Below, in pieces: positions 1-9,444 of a stretch of DNA of 64,000 nucleotides. Both the position numbers and the translations under genes were made by a program. The DNA is taken from positions 288,204 through 352,203 of the forward strand of contig NMRA01000134.1 in assembly GCA_002633005.1 (NCBI GenBank). The letters run 5' to 3'. Source of the DNA: Phoronis australis. Taxonomy: Eukaryota > Phoronida > Phoronidae. The notes beneath the pieces are model-generated. The model made no database searches. It worked only from the letters and a program-made list of their open reading frames with translations, and had not been told where the DNA came from. The stretch's first letter is position 1. Each line of letters begins with the position of its first letter.

Positions 1-39
1 TACTTTCAGTCGTCCAGTTGAGTAAATGATAAGCAGAAA

Positions 40-143
40 ATTAAATCAATTTTGGACTTACGGATTGAGTTGGCCTGCCGAAGTCCTCGAGATGAGGAAG
101 CAACGTAGCCAACTCAATCCTTAAGTTCAGTAATTGATTTAAT
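40..143. repeat. Foldback (hairpin) repeat, MITE-like
   Basis: Arms at 40-74 and 108-143 are inverted copies of each other (left arm starts ATTAAATCAATTTTGGACTT; the right arm is its reverse complement with a few mismatches) around a ~33-bp loop. No ORF lies inside. It resembles a small foldback MITE; no target duplication was identified. Confidence 0.6.
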
Positions 144-453
144 CTTCTTTTGATTCCTTTCTCAATCATAGTGCTGGCATTCAGATAAAAATTGATGACA
201 ATGTATGGCATCTTGCTGTTTCCATGCAAAACAAATACCATCGTTAGATATTCACTTCAGGAAAAATTACGGAGGAAAACGTCCCCTCGTTAAAAATGCA
301 GGGGGACAAAGTCTCTCCGCGCTCTCATTGACGACAGTTTAGTTGTAGTTACATGTGGTTCACGGTTGAATGGTAGGCAGACCGCGTTGCGTATCGGGGC
401 ATGGTGCATCGCGTATAACTCGACGACTCCACGGGATATAGCAACGCGTGCCC

Positions 454-1164
454 AACCACGCCCAATAACAAGCACCAATTTTCTCAAGTATATCAGTTTT
501 ATATAACTGCCAAAAATAGTAAGACCTTTTACGGTTTTCTAAACGATGAAATGCAAACCAAGCATAATGTACTTATTTAAAAAGAGAATTAGTTGCAAAC
601 TGGTCCAATGAATTTTATAATATCCGGACACTAAGTTACATCAAAATAAAATTTCTACGGCTTTACAAAAAGTTCTACATTTTACTTGCCTACATGACAT
701 AATATCACTCATACCAATTACTGTTTAAAAGGTTTAATAGGAAGCACTGTTAAATTGAAGCCAAAAATACGACAGAAAGCGTCACCTTACGGACTACTGT
801 GACCACGCTCATGCGCAGTCGCATTATCAAGGACTGGAATTCCAACTTCGATTGAGCACAGCTCAGGTTCGCCGCGCATACGTGATACTTATCTGTATTC
901 GATAATTCTGATGTTTTTCCATGCTACAGCATATAGGGCATAGGATGAAACGTTTGTTTAGTACAAACGAAGTAAATTTATAATTGTTAGCACTGAAAAC
1001 TTCTTCCGAACTAGGAACCAGTACTAGTTCGTAGTTTCGAACAAATGCCAACTAAATGTTTGAAACATTTTGCGGTCTTATGACCCCAGAGATTTTCAAA
1101 CTGAGGATCATCTGCTTAACAACTGATTCGGCGATTCGGGAGGCCGGCCGTGGATACTACCGCT
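454..1164 (-). repeat. Copy A of a ~711-bp repeat (5' region of the 2A retrotransposon)
   Basis: Nearly identical to 2894-3607 in the same orientation, with only scattered substitutions and about three bases of indel. In the second copy the same sequence lies directly upstream of the 2A-endonuclease reading frame, so this is read as the 5' untranslated/promoter region of the same non-LTR family. The right end stops exactly where a 113-bp LTR begins (1165), so an LTR element seems to have inserted into this copy. The left end starts within the half of a palindrome seen in copy B. Confidence 0.75.
863..1051 (-). CDS. Conserved 62-aa ORF in repeat copy A, function unknown
   Basis: Reads MAFVRNYELVLVPSSEE onward and ends in YARRT. 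The same ORF is open in copy B (3306-3494) with one amino-acid difference (Y to N near residue 50). It sits upstream of the 2A-endonuclease frame on the same strand. It could be a short upstream ORF of the retrotransposon or simply an open stretch preserved by the high overall identity. No domain is recognised; a CxxC (CPICC) is present. Confidence 0.25.
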   Translation of the reverse strand: MAFVRNYELVLVPSSEEVFSANNYKFTSFVLNKRFILCPICCSMEKHQNYRIQISITYARRT

Positions 1165-1506
1165 TGTAGAATAATAACAATAAACTAGGTTTATTGGGAA
1201 CACTGAAACTACGTCGAGCTGCAATCGTAAGATGGTCGTCCGTGTGTGTCCGTAATAACAAAGTCACTTATACTACATCTCCCCCTCAAGTCTCTTAAAG
1301 ATAAAATTACACTAAACGATACAACAACAAAAATAACACAACTAATGAACGCCAAGTTGGAATTCATAATCAAAAGCCATCGTTCACTATCAATATCATC
1401 AGTCCTCAAATCCATAACGGATGGGTGGTTTTCGAACACGGTGGCTTGGACTACGCAGCGAATTAGTCGGTGAAGTTGGGAGTACCGCCGGTACTGAATC
1501 ATCGGG
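1165..1506 (-). mobile_element. 3' end of an LTR retrotransposon (LTR plus end of pol), interrupted by the gap
   Basis: 1165-1277 is a 113-bp LTR: it starts TGTAGAATAAT and ends CTTATACTACA, giving TG...CA ends with short inverted termini, and it contains AATAAA on the minus strand. Just inside it, reading on the minus strand, is a polypurine tract (GAGGGGGAGA, 1278-1290), as expected next to a 3' LTR. Further in, one frame ends in RVRKPPIRYGFED and a stop, the kind of basic/proline tail seen at the end of many Gypsy-like Pol proteins. The rest of the element falls in the run of N. Family assignment (probably Ty3/Gypsy) is tentative. Confidence 0.65.
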
Positions 1507-2105
1507 NNNNNNNNNNNNNNNNNNNNNNNNNNNNNNNNNNNNNNNNNNNNNNNNNNNNNNNNNNNNNNNNNNNNNNNNNNNNNNNNNNNNNNNNNNNNNN
1601 NNNNNNNNNNNNNNNNNNNNNNNNNNNNNNNNNNNNNNNNNNNNNNNNNNNNNNNNNNNNNNNNNNNNNNNNNNNNNNNNNNNNNNNNNNNNNNNNNNNN
1701 NNNNNNNNNNNNNNNNNNNNNNNNNNNNNNNNNNNNNNNNNNNNNNNNNNNNNNNNNNNNNNNNNNNNNNNNNNNNNNNNNNNNNNNNNNNNNNNNNNNN
1801 NNNNNNNNNNNNNNNNNNNNNNNNNNNNNNNNNNNNNNNNNNNNNNNNNNNNNNNNNNNNNNNNNNNNNNNNNNNNNNNNNNNNNNNNNNNNNNNNNNNN
1901 NNNNNNNNNNNNNNNNNNNNNNNNNNNNNNNNNNNNNNNNNNNNNNNNNNNNNNNNNNNNNNNNNNNNNNNNNNNNNNNNNNNNNNNNNNNNNNNNNNNN
2001 NNNNNNNNNNNNNNNNNNNNNNNNNNNNNNNNNNNNNNNNNNNNNNNNNNNNNNNNNNNNNNNNNNNNNNNNNNNNNNNNNNNNNNNNNNNNNNNNNNNN
2101 NNNNN
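1507..2105. other. Assembly gap (599 N)
   Basis: Unresolved bases between the LTR element and the 2A retrotransposon. Reading frames that appear to run through it are artefacts. The missing sequence should include LTR-element internal sequence and possibly the reverse transcriptase of the LINE. Confidence 0.99.
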
Positions 2106-2664
2106 CATGATCATCATTGTACCATGTAGAGTTTCGGGCATTGAAATCACCATTTATGATTATACTAACGCTATTGCGGTTAAGTTCCGCTAACTGATCC
2201 GCTAGGGCTTTGAAGTAGAGTTTTCTTTCAGTTGGAGATTGAGAAGGTGAGCGATAAAACAACCCATAGTAAATTTTTCTGTGATCGAAATAAATTTCGA
2301 TCCAGCAGTTGCATAACTGAGGACAAGTTAAGCTAGGACATAATTTAAATGAGAGTGTGTTTTTAGTGAATAAAATGATACCACGGCCACTGTTGCTGTG
2401 ATACGAAACACTGTAACCAGGAATGATTAGTTCATTATCAAGGTCGTCTTTGGTAACATTACAAGTTTCACAAAGAGCGACAATCATATAATCGTAAGAC
2501 AGAACAAAGTTTTTTAGAAGTTGGAATCTGGAGAAATTGTTGGATTTAATACTGTTAATATTTGAAAATAAGATTTTAAAGGAAGTATTGTCTTCAGGCC
2601 CAGGATTTTCTTCAACATCGCCAGCTAAAAGGAGGCACATGCCAATGACGATTCCGTAATCCAT
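2106..2664 (-). CDS. 2A peptide-endonuclease protein of a non-LTR retrotransposon (5' part only)
   Basis: Start chosen at 2664 because the frame then begins MDYGIVIGMCLLLA, a short hydrophobic leader, followed at once by GDVEENPGP, the canonical D(V/I)ExNPGP 2A ribosome-skipping motif; the Gly/Pro break is at 2599/2598. Next comes an exonuclease-endonuclease-phosphatase (APE-type) domain: LFSNINSI (metal-binding Asn), VALCET (catalytic Glu), GLFYRSP (Tyr) and GDFNAR (Asp/Asn). The frame enters the N run at WYNDDH, so the last endonuclease motif (SDH) and the reverse transcriptase are not visible. In known non-LTR elements with N-terminal 2A, skipping separates a short leader from the endonuclease-RT. 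In the sequenced part the frame is intact. The same frame stays open upstream to 3153, but that stretch includes palindromes and no recognisable domain. Confidence 0.85.
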
Positions 2665-2830
2665 ACAGGTGTTACATAAACAATAGTAAGACACATCAGT
2701 AAGCTGAACCCGCATAGCGTGATATCTCATTCGATGCCGGTGAGAGGAATTGAACTGTGACCATGAGGGTGAAAACAATGTAAGACCAGAGAAACTCACA
2801 CTACTCGAGGCACTCAAAGGATAGCCGTAT

Positions 2831-2906
2831 TTAACAATTTTAATTGTTAAATTGGGCGTGGTTAGCATTGGTGTATTAAAATACACCAATGCTAACCACG
2901 CCCAAT
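2831..2906. repeat. Two adjacent palindromes in the retrotransposon 5' region
   Basis: 2831-2850 is a 9-bp-arm palindrome (TTAACAATT / AATTGTTAA). It abuts 2851-2906, a perfect 27-bp inverted repeat (arms 2851-2877 and 2880-2906) with a 2-base spacer. The right arm is continuous with the repeat shared with copy A; the left arm is not present there. The pair lies ~170-240 nt upstream of the chosen 2A start codon and would fold strongly in the transcript. Confidence 0.85.
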
Positions 2907-3607
2907 AACAAGCACCATTATTTTCAAGTATATCAGTTTTATATAACTGCCAAAAATAGTAAAACCTTTTACGGTTTTCTAAACGATGAAATGCAAACCA
3001 AAGCATAATGTACTTATTTAAAAATAGAATTAGTTGCAAACTGGTCCAATGAATTTTGTAATATCCGGACACTAAGTTACATCCAAATAAAATTTCTACG
3101 ACTTTACAAAAAGTTCTACATTTTACTTGCCTACATGACATAATATCACACACATACCAATTACTGTTTAAAAGGTTTAATAGGAAGCACTGTTAAATTG
3201 AAGCCAAAAATACGACAGAAAGCGCCACCTTACGGACTACTGTGACCACGCTCATGCGCAGTCGCATTATCAAGGACTGGAATTCCAACTTCGATTGAGC
3301 ACAGCTCAGGTTCGACGCGCATACGTGATACTTATCTGTATTCGATTATTCTGATGTTTTTCCATGCTACAGCATATAGGGCATAGGATGAAACGTTTGT
3401 TTAGTACAAACGAAGTAAATTTATAATTGTTAGCACTGAAAACTTCTTCCGAACTAGGAACCAGTACTAGTTCGTAGTTTCGAACAAATGCCAACTAAAT
3501 GTTTGAAACATTTTGCGGTCTGATGACCCCAGAGATTTTCAAACTGAGGATCATCTGCTTAACAACTGATTCGGCGATTCGGGAGGCCGGTCGTGGATAC
3601 TACCGCT
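2894..3607 (-). repeat. Copy B of the ~711-bp repeat
   Basis: Matches 454-1164 almost base for base. Divergence begins after '...TACTACCGCT', where copy A meets the LTR and copy B continues into unique sequence. It contains the second copy of the 62-aa ORF. Confidence 0.75.
3306..3494 (-). CDS. Conserved 62-aa ORF in repeat copy B, function unknown
   Basis: Twin of the ORF at 863-1051, differing at one residue. It precedes the 2A-endonuclease frame by ~640 nt on the same strand. No recognised domain; the coding assignment is speculative. Confidence 0.25.
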   Translation of the reverse strand: MAFVRNYELVLVPSSEEVFSANNYKFTSFVLNKRFILCPICCSMEKHQNNRIQISITYARRT

Positions 3608-3681
3608 GCCTAGCTGGTAACGTAAAGCAACATAAATGTATTGTAATAATGTCGAAAGATCCACTTGATCAAGCAACACCC

Positions 3682-4078
3682 GTTGCATGAAACAGCCCCA
3701 TATAGGGACTAACTCGTACGTTCCCTAAACCTACTCACAGGTGTAATCTTTTTCTATCATGTCATCTTTACTATGAGATTCTCTTTGACTAATGACATTT
3801 TCTAAATATAACTGAAAACTGGGTCCCGAATTCAGTGAAAATGAATAGAGACTTAATTCTTAAATAGGGGGTGTTGCATGAAAATATTCCTATTTCTTTT
3901 CGTTAATACTGAGAATTCAACGTAGAGTTCACTCTTGATTTTTATCACAGCCAAAAAATGACTCAAATATGAAATTAAAACAGTATAACAAAGACAATCG
4001 CCGTTTCAGCAAGTGCACAAATGCGCAATAGATTTTGGGAACTTAGTTGAGCCCCTATTTGGGACTGTTTCATGCAAC
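3682..4078. mobile_element. MITE with ~30-bp terminal inverted repeats
   Basis: The left end reads GTTGCATGAAACAGCCCCAT and the right end is its reverse complement with few mismatches (GTTGCATGAAACAGTCCCAA when inverted), extending to about 32 bp through TAGGG...ACT. The ~400-bp interior has no ORF and repeats a related GTTGCATGAAA motif near 3878. A one-sided relative of the terminus (CCCCTATTTGGAACTGTTTTC) occurs at 37780-37800. No clear target duplication; superfamily unassigned. Confidence 0.65.
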
Positions 4079-5025
4079 CGTGCACTGAGCTTTAATACAG
4101 TACCAAAAGCATTATCTAGGACAAATTATATTTTAACACAGGGCCAATGGGAAAAGTGTAACATTCTTAACTGTAAATAAATTTTTTCTATCGAATTGCA
4201 CAAGATTCGTATAATTAGAAAGCCCTACGTGAACTCTTGATGATGTATACCAAAAACAACAGATAAATAATTTACTTCATTAATTATCATTTTGCATACC
4301 TAACAGGTTTAAAAATACTTTTTAAGTCTAAAAACCAGGAATGTCACCAAAATGCGAAAAATAACATACAGCTACAATTTAATAATGAAGCCCTTCGTGA
4401 ACTAATTGGCTGAATATTTAACTAATAATAAGTCAACTAATTAACTCGTATTGTCAATTAATTTAGGGTGTAATCGTGACAAAAGAGGAAATGATGGTTA
4501 ATTAAACTAGCAGCGAAATAATTTCTGATTCAAAAGATTGCAACCGGATAAAGACAAATATTTCACAATATGGGTCTCTCACATTTGTTGTGAAGAATTT
4601 AGTCAGGCAATCATCCAAAATTATACATCTATATATATTAATTGGACATTTGGTACCGACTGATATAATTATAAGCTGTAACACTAGAAGGCATGGGCCA
4701 CGCGTGGGAGTTGGCATTCTGGTCCTAAAGTTCTATACTCGTTGTTATCGAAAATGCTGCACGCATTTTCTATTGGACGAAATCAATGTTCGTTTGTGTA
4801 ACAAAATATTTGTGACATGAAACTCCAAAATATGGCTTACACGTAATGACGTTGACTCCATAACTGCTCCTTTCCTCAAATTCTAAGCACAGACCTGGAG
4901 GAATAAAATAGGCCTACCAACGTCGAGCACGCGTGGCGCATGACCTCGTGTTAAAGCGAGATTTCACGGGACAGTCCGCGAGAATTTGCACTGTGTACTT
5001 CCTGTTGTCCGCTCGTCCGAGTTCT
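4079..5025. other. No gene recognised
   Basis: AT-rich sequence with only short chance frames and no recognisable RNA, repeat or protein motif. Confidence 0.5.
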
Positions 5026-5579
5026 CGCTGGTTCCCTGCAGGTATAATTCAATAGCACGCGCTTTATTACTGGTTAGTGTAACCTCGGCAGTCATTTGTT
5101 ACCTTTACAACAAAGAAAGAAAATGGCGGACTATGAACAGTTTTTAACCCTTGTTAAGCAACAACTATTTCATGTCTGCAGCAATGTTTAATAGCCGCAT
5201 GCTTGAAGCACATACGTGTACAATAAACACACATCTGGTTGATTTGACAGGTGTGTTATTCATGCTGTGTGAATACAGGACAGCAACGGAAACAAACGTC
5301 AGCGACAGAGTAGAAAGATGCACTCCGAAATGGCGCGACCACAATTTTCTGGGATTCACATTTCTTTAACATGAATTTTAAGCACCGCCTTGTCTCTACA
5401 ACAGACCAAATTTACACTTCCTCCATCAGTCATGCCATTGTGTTTGCGTAAAGCGTTACCTGTTGAGAATTCGACCTTCCAGTCAGCTAGAAACGCCGGT
5501 GTAAAAATTTTTCCCGAGGAAATTTAAAAGATACCTGCGTGCTGGCTACCACCTAGCGACACGCAGGGAACCAGCGAGG
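5026..5579. repeat. Element-like interval bounded by 16-bp inverted repeats
   Basis: CTCGCTGGTTCCCTGC at 5026-5041 reappears inverted at ~5564-5579. The flanks beyond are also loosely inverted (GTCCGAG / TCGGAC). Inside, a short frame starts MADYEQFLTLVKQQ at 5123 and stops after about 22 codons. This may be a decayed DNA transposon, but no transposase motif is readable. Confidence 0.4.
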
Positions 5580-7317
5580 TCCGAAATTTGTTCGAGTGTT
5601 GTAGTTATCAAGTCAAGCCTAATTTCATTGCTTCGCTTTCATTCTGTCATTTTTGTTCATAATGGAATCATCAAGCGAGACTATTGAGGTACGGTTCCAT
5701 ACAACCAGCGATTTCTCTACAAAATAAATTAGAAAACCTGTCAGTTACATTGGTCATTCTTTCCTAGAAATCTATTAAGTTATTTCTGCCCAAGTTCTTT
5801 GCACAGCACACTTTAAAGTTACGTATAAGTGTTAAGTTTTAACTCGGAACTAGTGGGAGTAATAGATTACCTTAACTTGGTCGCAGGACAAAATTCTGTA
5901 ACCAGTGTTCCCAATGACTATGGAATTCTACGTTTGATGTTTTGACAGTACATATTTTTAATGTTGAATACTAGTTCAAAATTATAAGGAAAGACACAAT
6001 ATTTGGTTCCTAGTTTTTGTTCATTAATTATACATTGTAAAAGAATGCAGATGATGTGGTTACAAATGGGAGATCCAGATAGCTGAGTCCGTCATTAAAC
6101 AAGTTGTTTCTTATAGCTGCTAAGCAGCCGCCAAAAATAGTAGTCTAAATCAAAAGTTTGCTCATCAAAGGTTCATCGAGTTTTATAATAAAAAGTAAAT
6201 GTAAACCTAAACTGGTGTAGTATTGTTACAGTCTGTACAAAAATATATTTTTTTTATAAAAACAGTTTTGTACACAATTGCTCTCACAATTTCCTTTTGC
6301 ACCCAGTTTTTTTACTTTGTTTGGCATGTTAAGTCATTTAAAAGCTAAAATAATGAAGATCCACTCCCGCAAATACCAGTAAAGAACAACGCAAAGTGAC
6401 ATCTAACGGCCAATTTGTTAACGTGAAACCTAAAGTGGGTTGCATTGACGAAGCGCTTAAGTAGCGAAATACTCATGCAACGGCCTTTCGCACCCGGGAG
6501 CTACACCTGCGTAGCGCTACGCAGCGCTCTTTTTTAATTGACTTCGCACTAGTGCTACGTTGTAGCGATCATGCGTGGTCATTGTAGCATTCTAAGGATA
6601 ATCTCTGTGTTTTGTTTATTTATGTCAGTCGGATGGGCGGCGCAACTTACCAACCCCCTCCCCCCAGTCCCTCTGTGGTGCACCGCTCATAGACCATGGT
6701 GCGCCGCCCATGTTTGTCCATTCTGCTACCACGTGTTTACAGAACATGGTTGAATGTTTGTATATAGAGGGCAACTCTGTGCCAGGAGTTTCGCTTGACC
6801 TGAAGCGTTGCCTTTTTAGCAATTAAAGTTGTCAATTATCATCTTGAGTCTGTGTAAGTTATTTGGTTTCTGTCATCATTATAAAATTAACCTTAAACAG
6901 TGTGAGTTCATGTCCTGGTCCACTCTATACAAACGTATCCTGGACAAACGCAATCTATATTTTAAGGTCAAATTCAGGCGATTCCTTTAAATATGGCTGA
7001 TCTCGCCAAACTCTTCAGTTATGAGATAGCTCCGTCTTTAACTAGACGTAACAAGAGAATCAAGAAAACAAAAGGATGTAAAGTAGAAAAGGTTCCACTA
7101 CCACGAAACTAAGTTGCAATCAAGGATACCACAGTTCTTGTGTGGAAACCACAGGTACCGACCATAGCTGTCACTATATTAGTTTTGAAATTGGTTAACT
7201 TTATTGGGACTGTAGCTTAGGCCTCCAGTATCACTTAATCTTGAATACTTTGTAGCATACTGTTAGACTGGTTAGTAAAGATGATTGTCATTGCAATGGC
7301 CATACACAAATATGTAT
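5580..7317. other. No gene recognised; one short palindrome
   Basis: No exon or transposase motif seen. 6507-6524 is a perfect 18-bp palindrome (CTGCGTAGCGCTACGCAG) in a locally GC-rich patch. 6820-6900 has AATTAAAG but no associated ORF. Confidence 0.45.
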
Positions 7318-7592
7318 TTAAAGGCGACGGCAACCTTTTTCATGTCATTTTTAGCAAAAATAAGGTTCGTTGATTATTCTAGATATATTTTTCAGTTAAT
7401 TACAGCTTTTTGTATATCAAACAATTACTCGTCTGCTACTCCGGAAGTGACGTTTTGGGAGGCAAATATTCCGCGCCAATTTCTTTTCATATAGACCGAC
7501 AGCTGTGAGAGCTGCCGAGTCAGACGGTCATCGCTCTACATCGGTTGTTTTAAGTTCGGTCGTCGTTTGCTTTTGTTTACGAGTAAGTCAAC

Positions 7593-7640
7593 ATGCCACA
7601 CTGTTGCTGCGTGCCGGGATGTACTCATTATCATCTCACG
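7593..7640 (+). pseudogene. THAP domain start in left arm of element A
   Basis: ATG at 7593 opens MPHCCCVPGCTHYHLT, the first CxxxxC half of a C2CH THAP finger, then the match to the THAP at 17311 decays. The same start is present inverted in the right arm. Confidence 0.6.
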
Positions 7641-7938
7641 GACAGAGGAACAACTGCCCCATGTAATTACCTGAGTGTCCCGCGACAAACTCCCATTGGA
7701 CGATAACTTGAGCACACAAACTGCTTACATACCGCCGTGTAACTCCCTCGCCACACACCTGACACCTTGTAAATAGCTCGAATACATGTACTTTAGACAA
7801 GTCCACAATAAATTTGACAACGTTTGGCTCACCGATCTGTTCATTGGACGACGAACTGTCCTCTTCACTCGGTGTCTAACTGGGCCTGTATTCACTCCCA
7901 CTACTGAACATCGCAGCAGGGCTGCTTACAGGCTCTGG

Positions 7939-7980
7939 GCGATAATGAGTACATCCCGGTACGCAGCAACATTTTGGCAT
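7939..7980 (-). pseudogene. THAP domain start in right arm of element A
   Basis: On the minus strand from 7980 the frame reads MPKCCCVPGCTHYR, a second copy of the THAP N-terminus pointing toward the centre of the element. Only the first zinc-ligand pair survives. Confidence 0.6.
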
Positions 7981-9444
7981 GTTGACTGACTCGTAAACAA
8001 AAGCAAACGACGACCGAACTTATCACAATCGAGGTAGAACAGTGACTGACTCGACAGCTCTCACAGTCGGACTATATGAAAAGAAATTGGCGCGAAATTT
8101 TTGCCTCCCAAAACGCCACGGACGAATTATCAATTAAATTGCGAAAAGCTGTAATGAAGTGAAAAATATGTCTGGGATAATCAATTAAAGTTAAGTTTGC
8201 TAAAAGACATGAAAAAGGTTGGCTGAGGAATTATATGTTGTATTACACTATTATTAGACTTAAGTAAAATATTGATTATGTATTGTAGAATGTAGCTTCA
8301 CGGTGAAATTGGTAATATTAGAAACAATATATCAGCATCAGTGAATAAATGGTTATACTACAGTACGTGTCTTTACTTCGCATAAACATTTGAGTCATTG
8401 TCTCAAGCGGTCGGCGGGAAAACAAATATAGAGTGGGTTGAGTTCTTCAGCATAGTTTTTGATGCAGTGTTGACGACGGGTAGAAGAGCTTTATTCGTAT
8501 AAATAAATTGCCTTTATTTTTATATTTCATAATTTATACTATTTTTGCTCGTCCACTGCCTTGTGATGACTTGTACCCGATGTTTACTAATTATAGAAAC
8601 ATGCCTGGTGGTCGCTAGCGCCGGAATGTTTGGCAACATGGCTGTCATCAGCGTAGCAGTGCATTGATACTGTAAGCTATCCCATCAAGACTACGCCCCA
8701 CCATACCGTCACTTAGAGGAGTTTCGGGTGAGTTGAGACACTTCTTTCGTTTTTGTACGATATTTCTTTGGGTTGTGGGTAAAGCGAACAAACCGCATAA
8801 CTTTATCGAAGTTTCATCATTCCCCATTCAAATGACATAGTAAACAACTGTAAACAACTGCTCAATGTCTTAATCTGGTTTGATTGAAAATTATTGGTCA
8901 ATTGGATCAACTCACCTGCACCCTGTTAAGGAGACTTGAACTCACTTTCAATCAAGCAGTTTTGTAAGAATGTTACGCACATTGTATATCACACGTGCGC
9001 CTTTAGGCGTAGTGATATAAGAAACATGAAGTAATTGTCCAACGATGTTCATCAGTTTTCTGTCGCATGCAGTAATTGACGTGTGATCGTTTATTATTCT
9101 TCACCCTTGTGTCTGGAGAAAATTTGTTGATATTCGTTGAAATTCGATTTTAAAAACTATTAAAGACATATTTTTACTGCGTATTTAAAAAGGATCTGTA
9201 AAAAGTTATTAATATTTAATTTTAAAAAGTAAGCAGCAGCAATTATTGACCATAGTGTGAACAATCGTCATAGCCTAAGTGGTACACAGACTGTCCTCAA
9301 ATGAAACTGAGAGTTTACTTAATAAGTTTACTTATGATTTGCTAACATCGATTGCCTCTCTTTTTGAAACACTCCGAGTCTGCTCAATAAAATTAGTTAA
9401 ATATCTTCAACTGGTGCATTGACGTTCTGTAATAATCGAACTAC

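Larger units (their letters stand above)
2106..3607 (-). mobile_element. Non-LTR retrotransposon with 2A motif (5' region to endonuclease)
   Basis: Minus-strand unit consisting of a ~0.9-kb 5' region (3607 to 2665, including the repeat shared with 454-1164 and two adjacent palindromes) followed by the 2A-endonuclease frame. The 3' part lies in or beyond the N run. No gag-like ORF1 is visible between the 5' region and the endonuclease. Clade is uncertain; single-ORF APE elements of CR1/L2/Rex type are the nearest fit. Confidence 0.7.
7318..8234. mobile_element. Kolobok-like non-autonomous transposon with ~300-bp foldback arms (element A)
   Basis: The left end is TTAA followed by AGGCGACGGCAACCTTTTT; the right end is an eroded inverted copy ending near 8231. 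The inverted arms run inward for about 300 bp (left to ~7640, right from ~7945), and each arm ends with the start of a THAP zinc-finger ORF. Kolobok transposons are known for TTAA target duplications and THAP-bearing transposases, hence the call. The middle (7650-7940) has no transposase. Two relatives lie at 9445-11144 and 16282-17580. Confidence 0.7.

Noticed and set aside
1209-3153. Long minus-strand reading frames running through the N gap
   Set aside because: They are open only because N translates to X. The left part belongs to an LTR element and the right part to the 2A LINE.
6625-6822. 65-codon ORF in a GC-rich patch
   Set aside because: No domain, no splice or promoter support; overlapping frames on the other strand are equally open.
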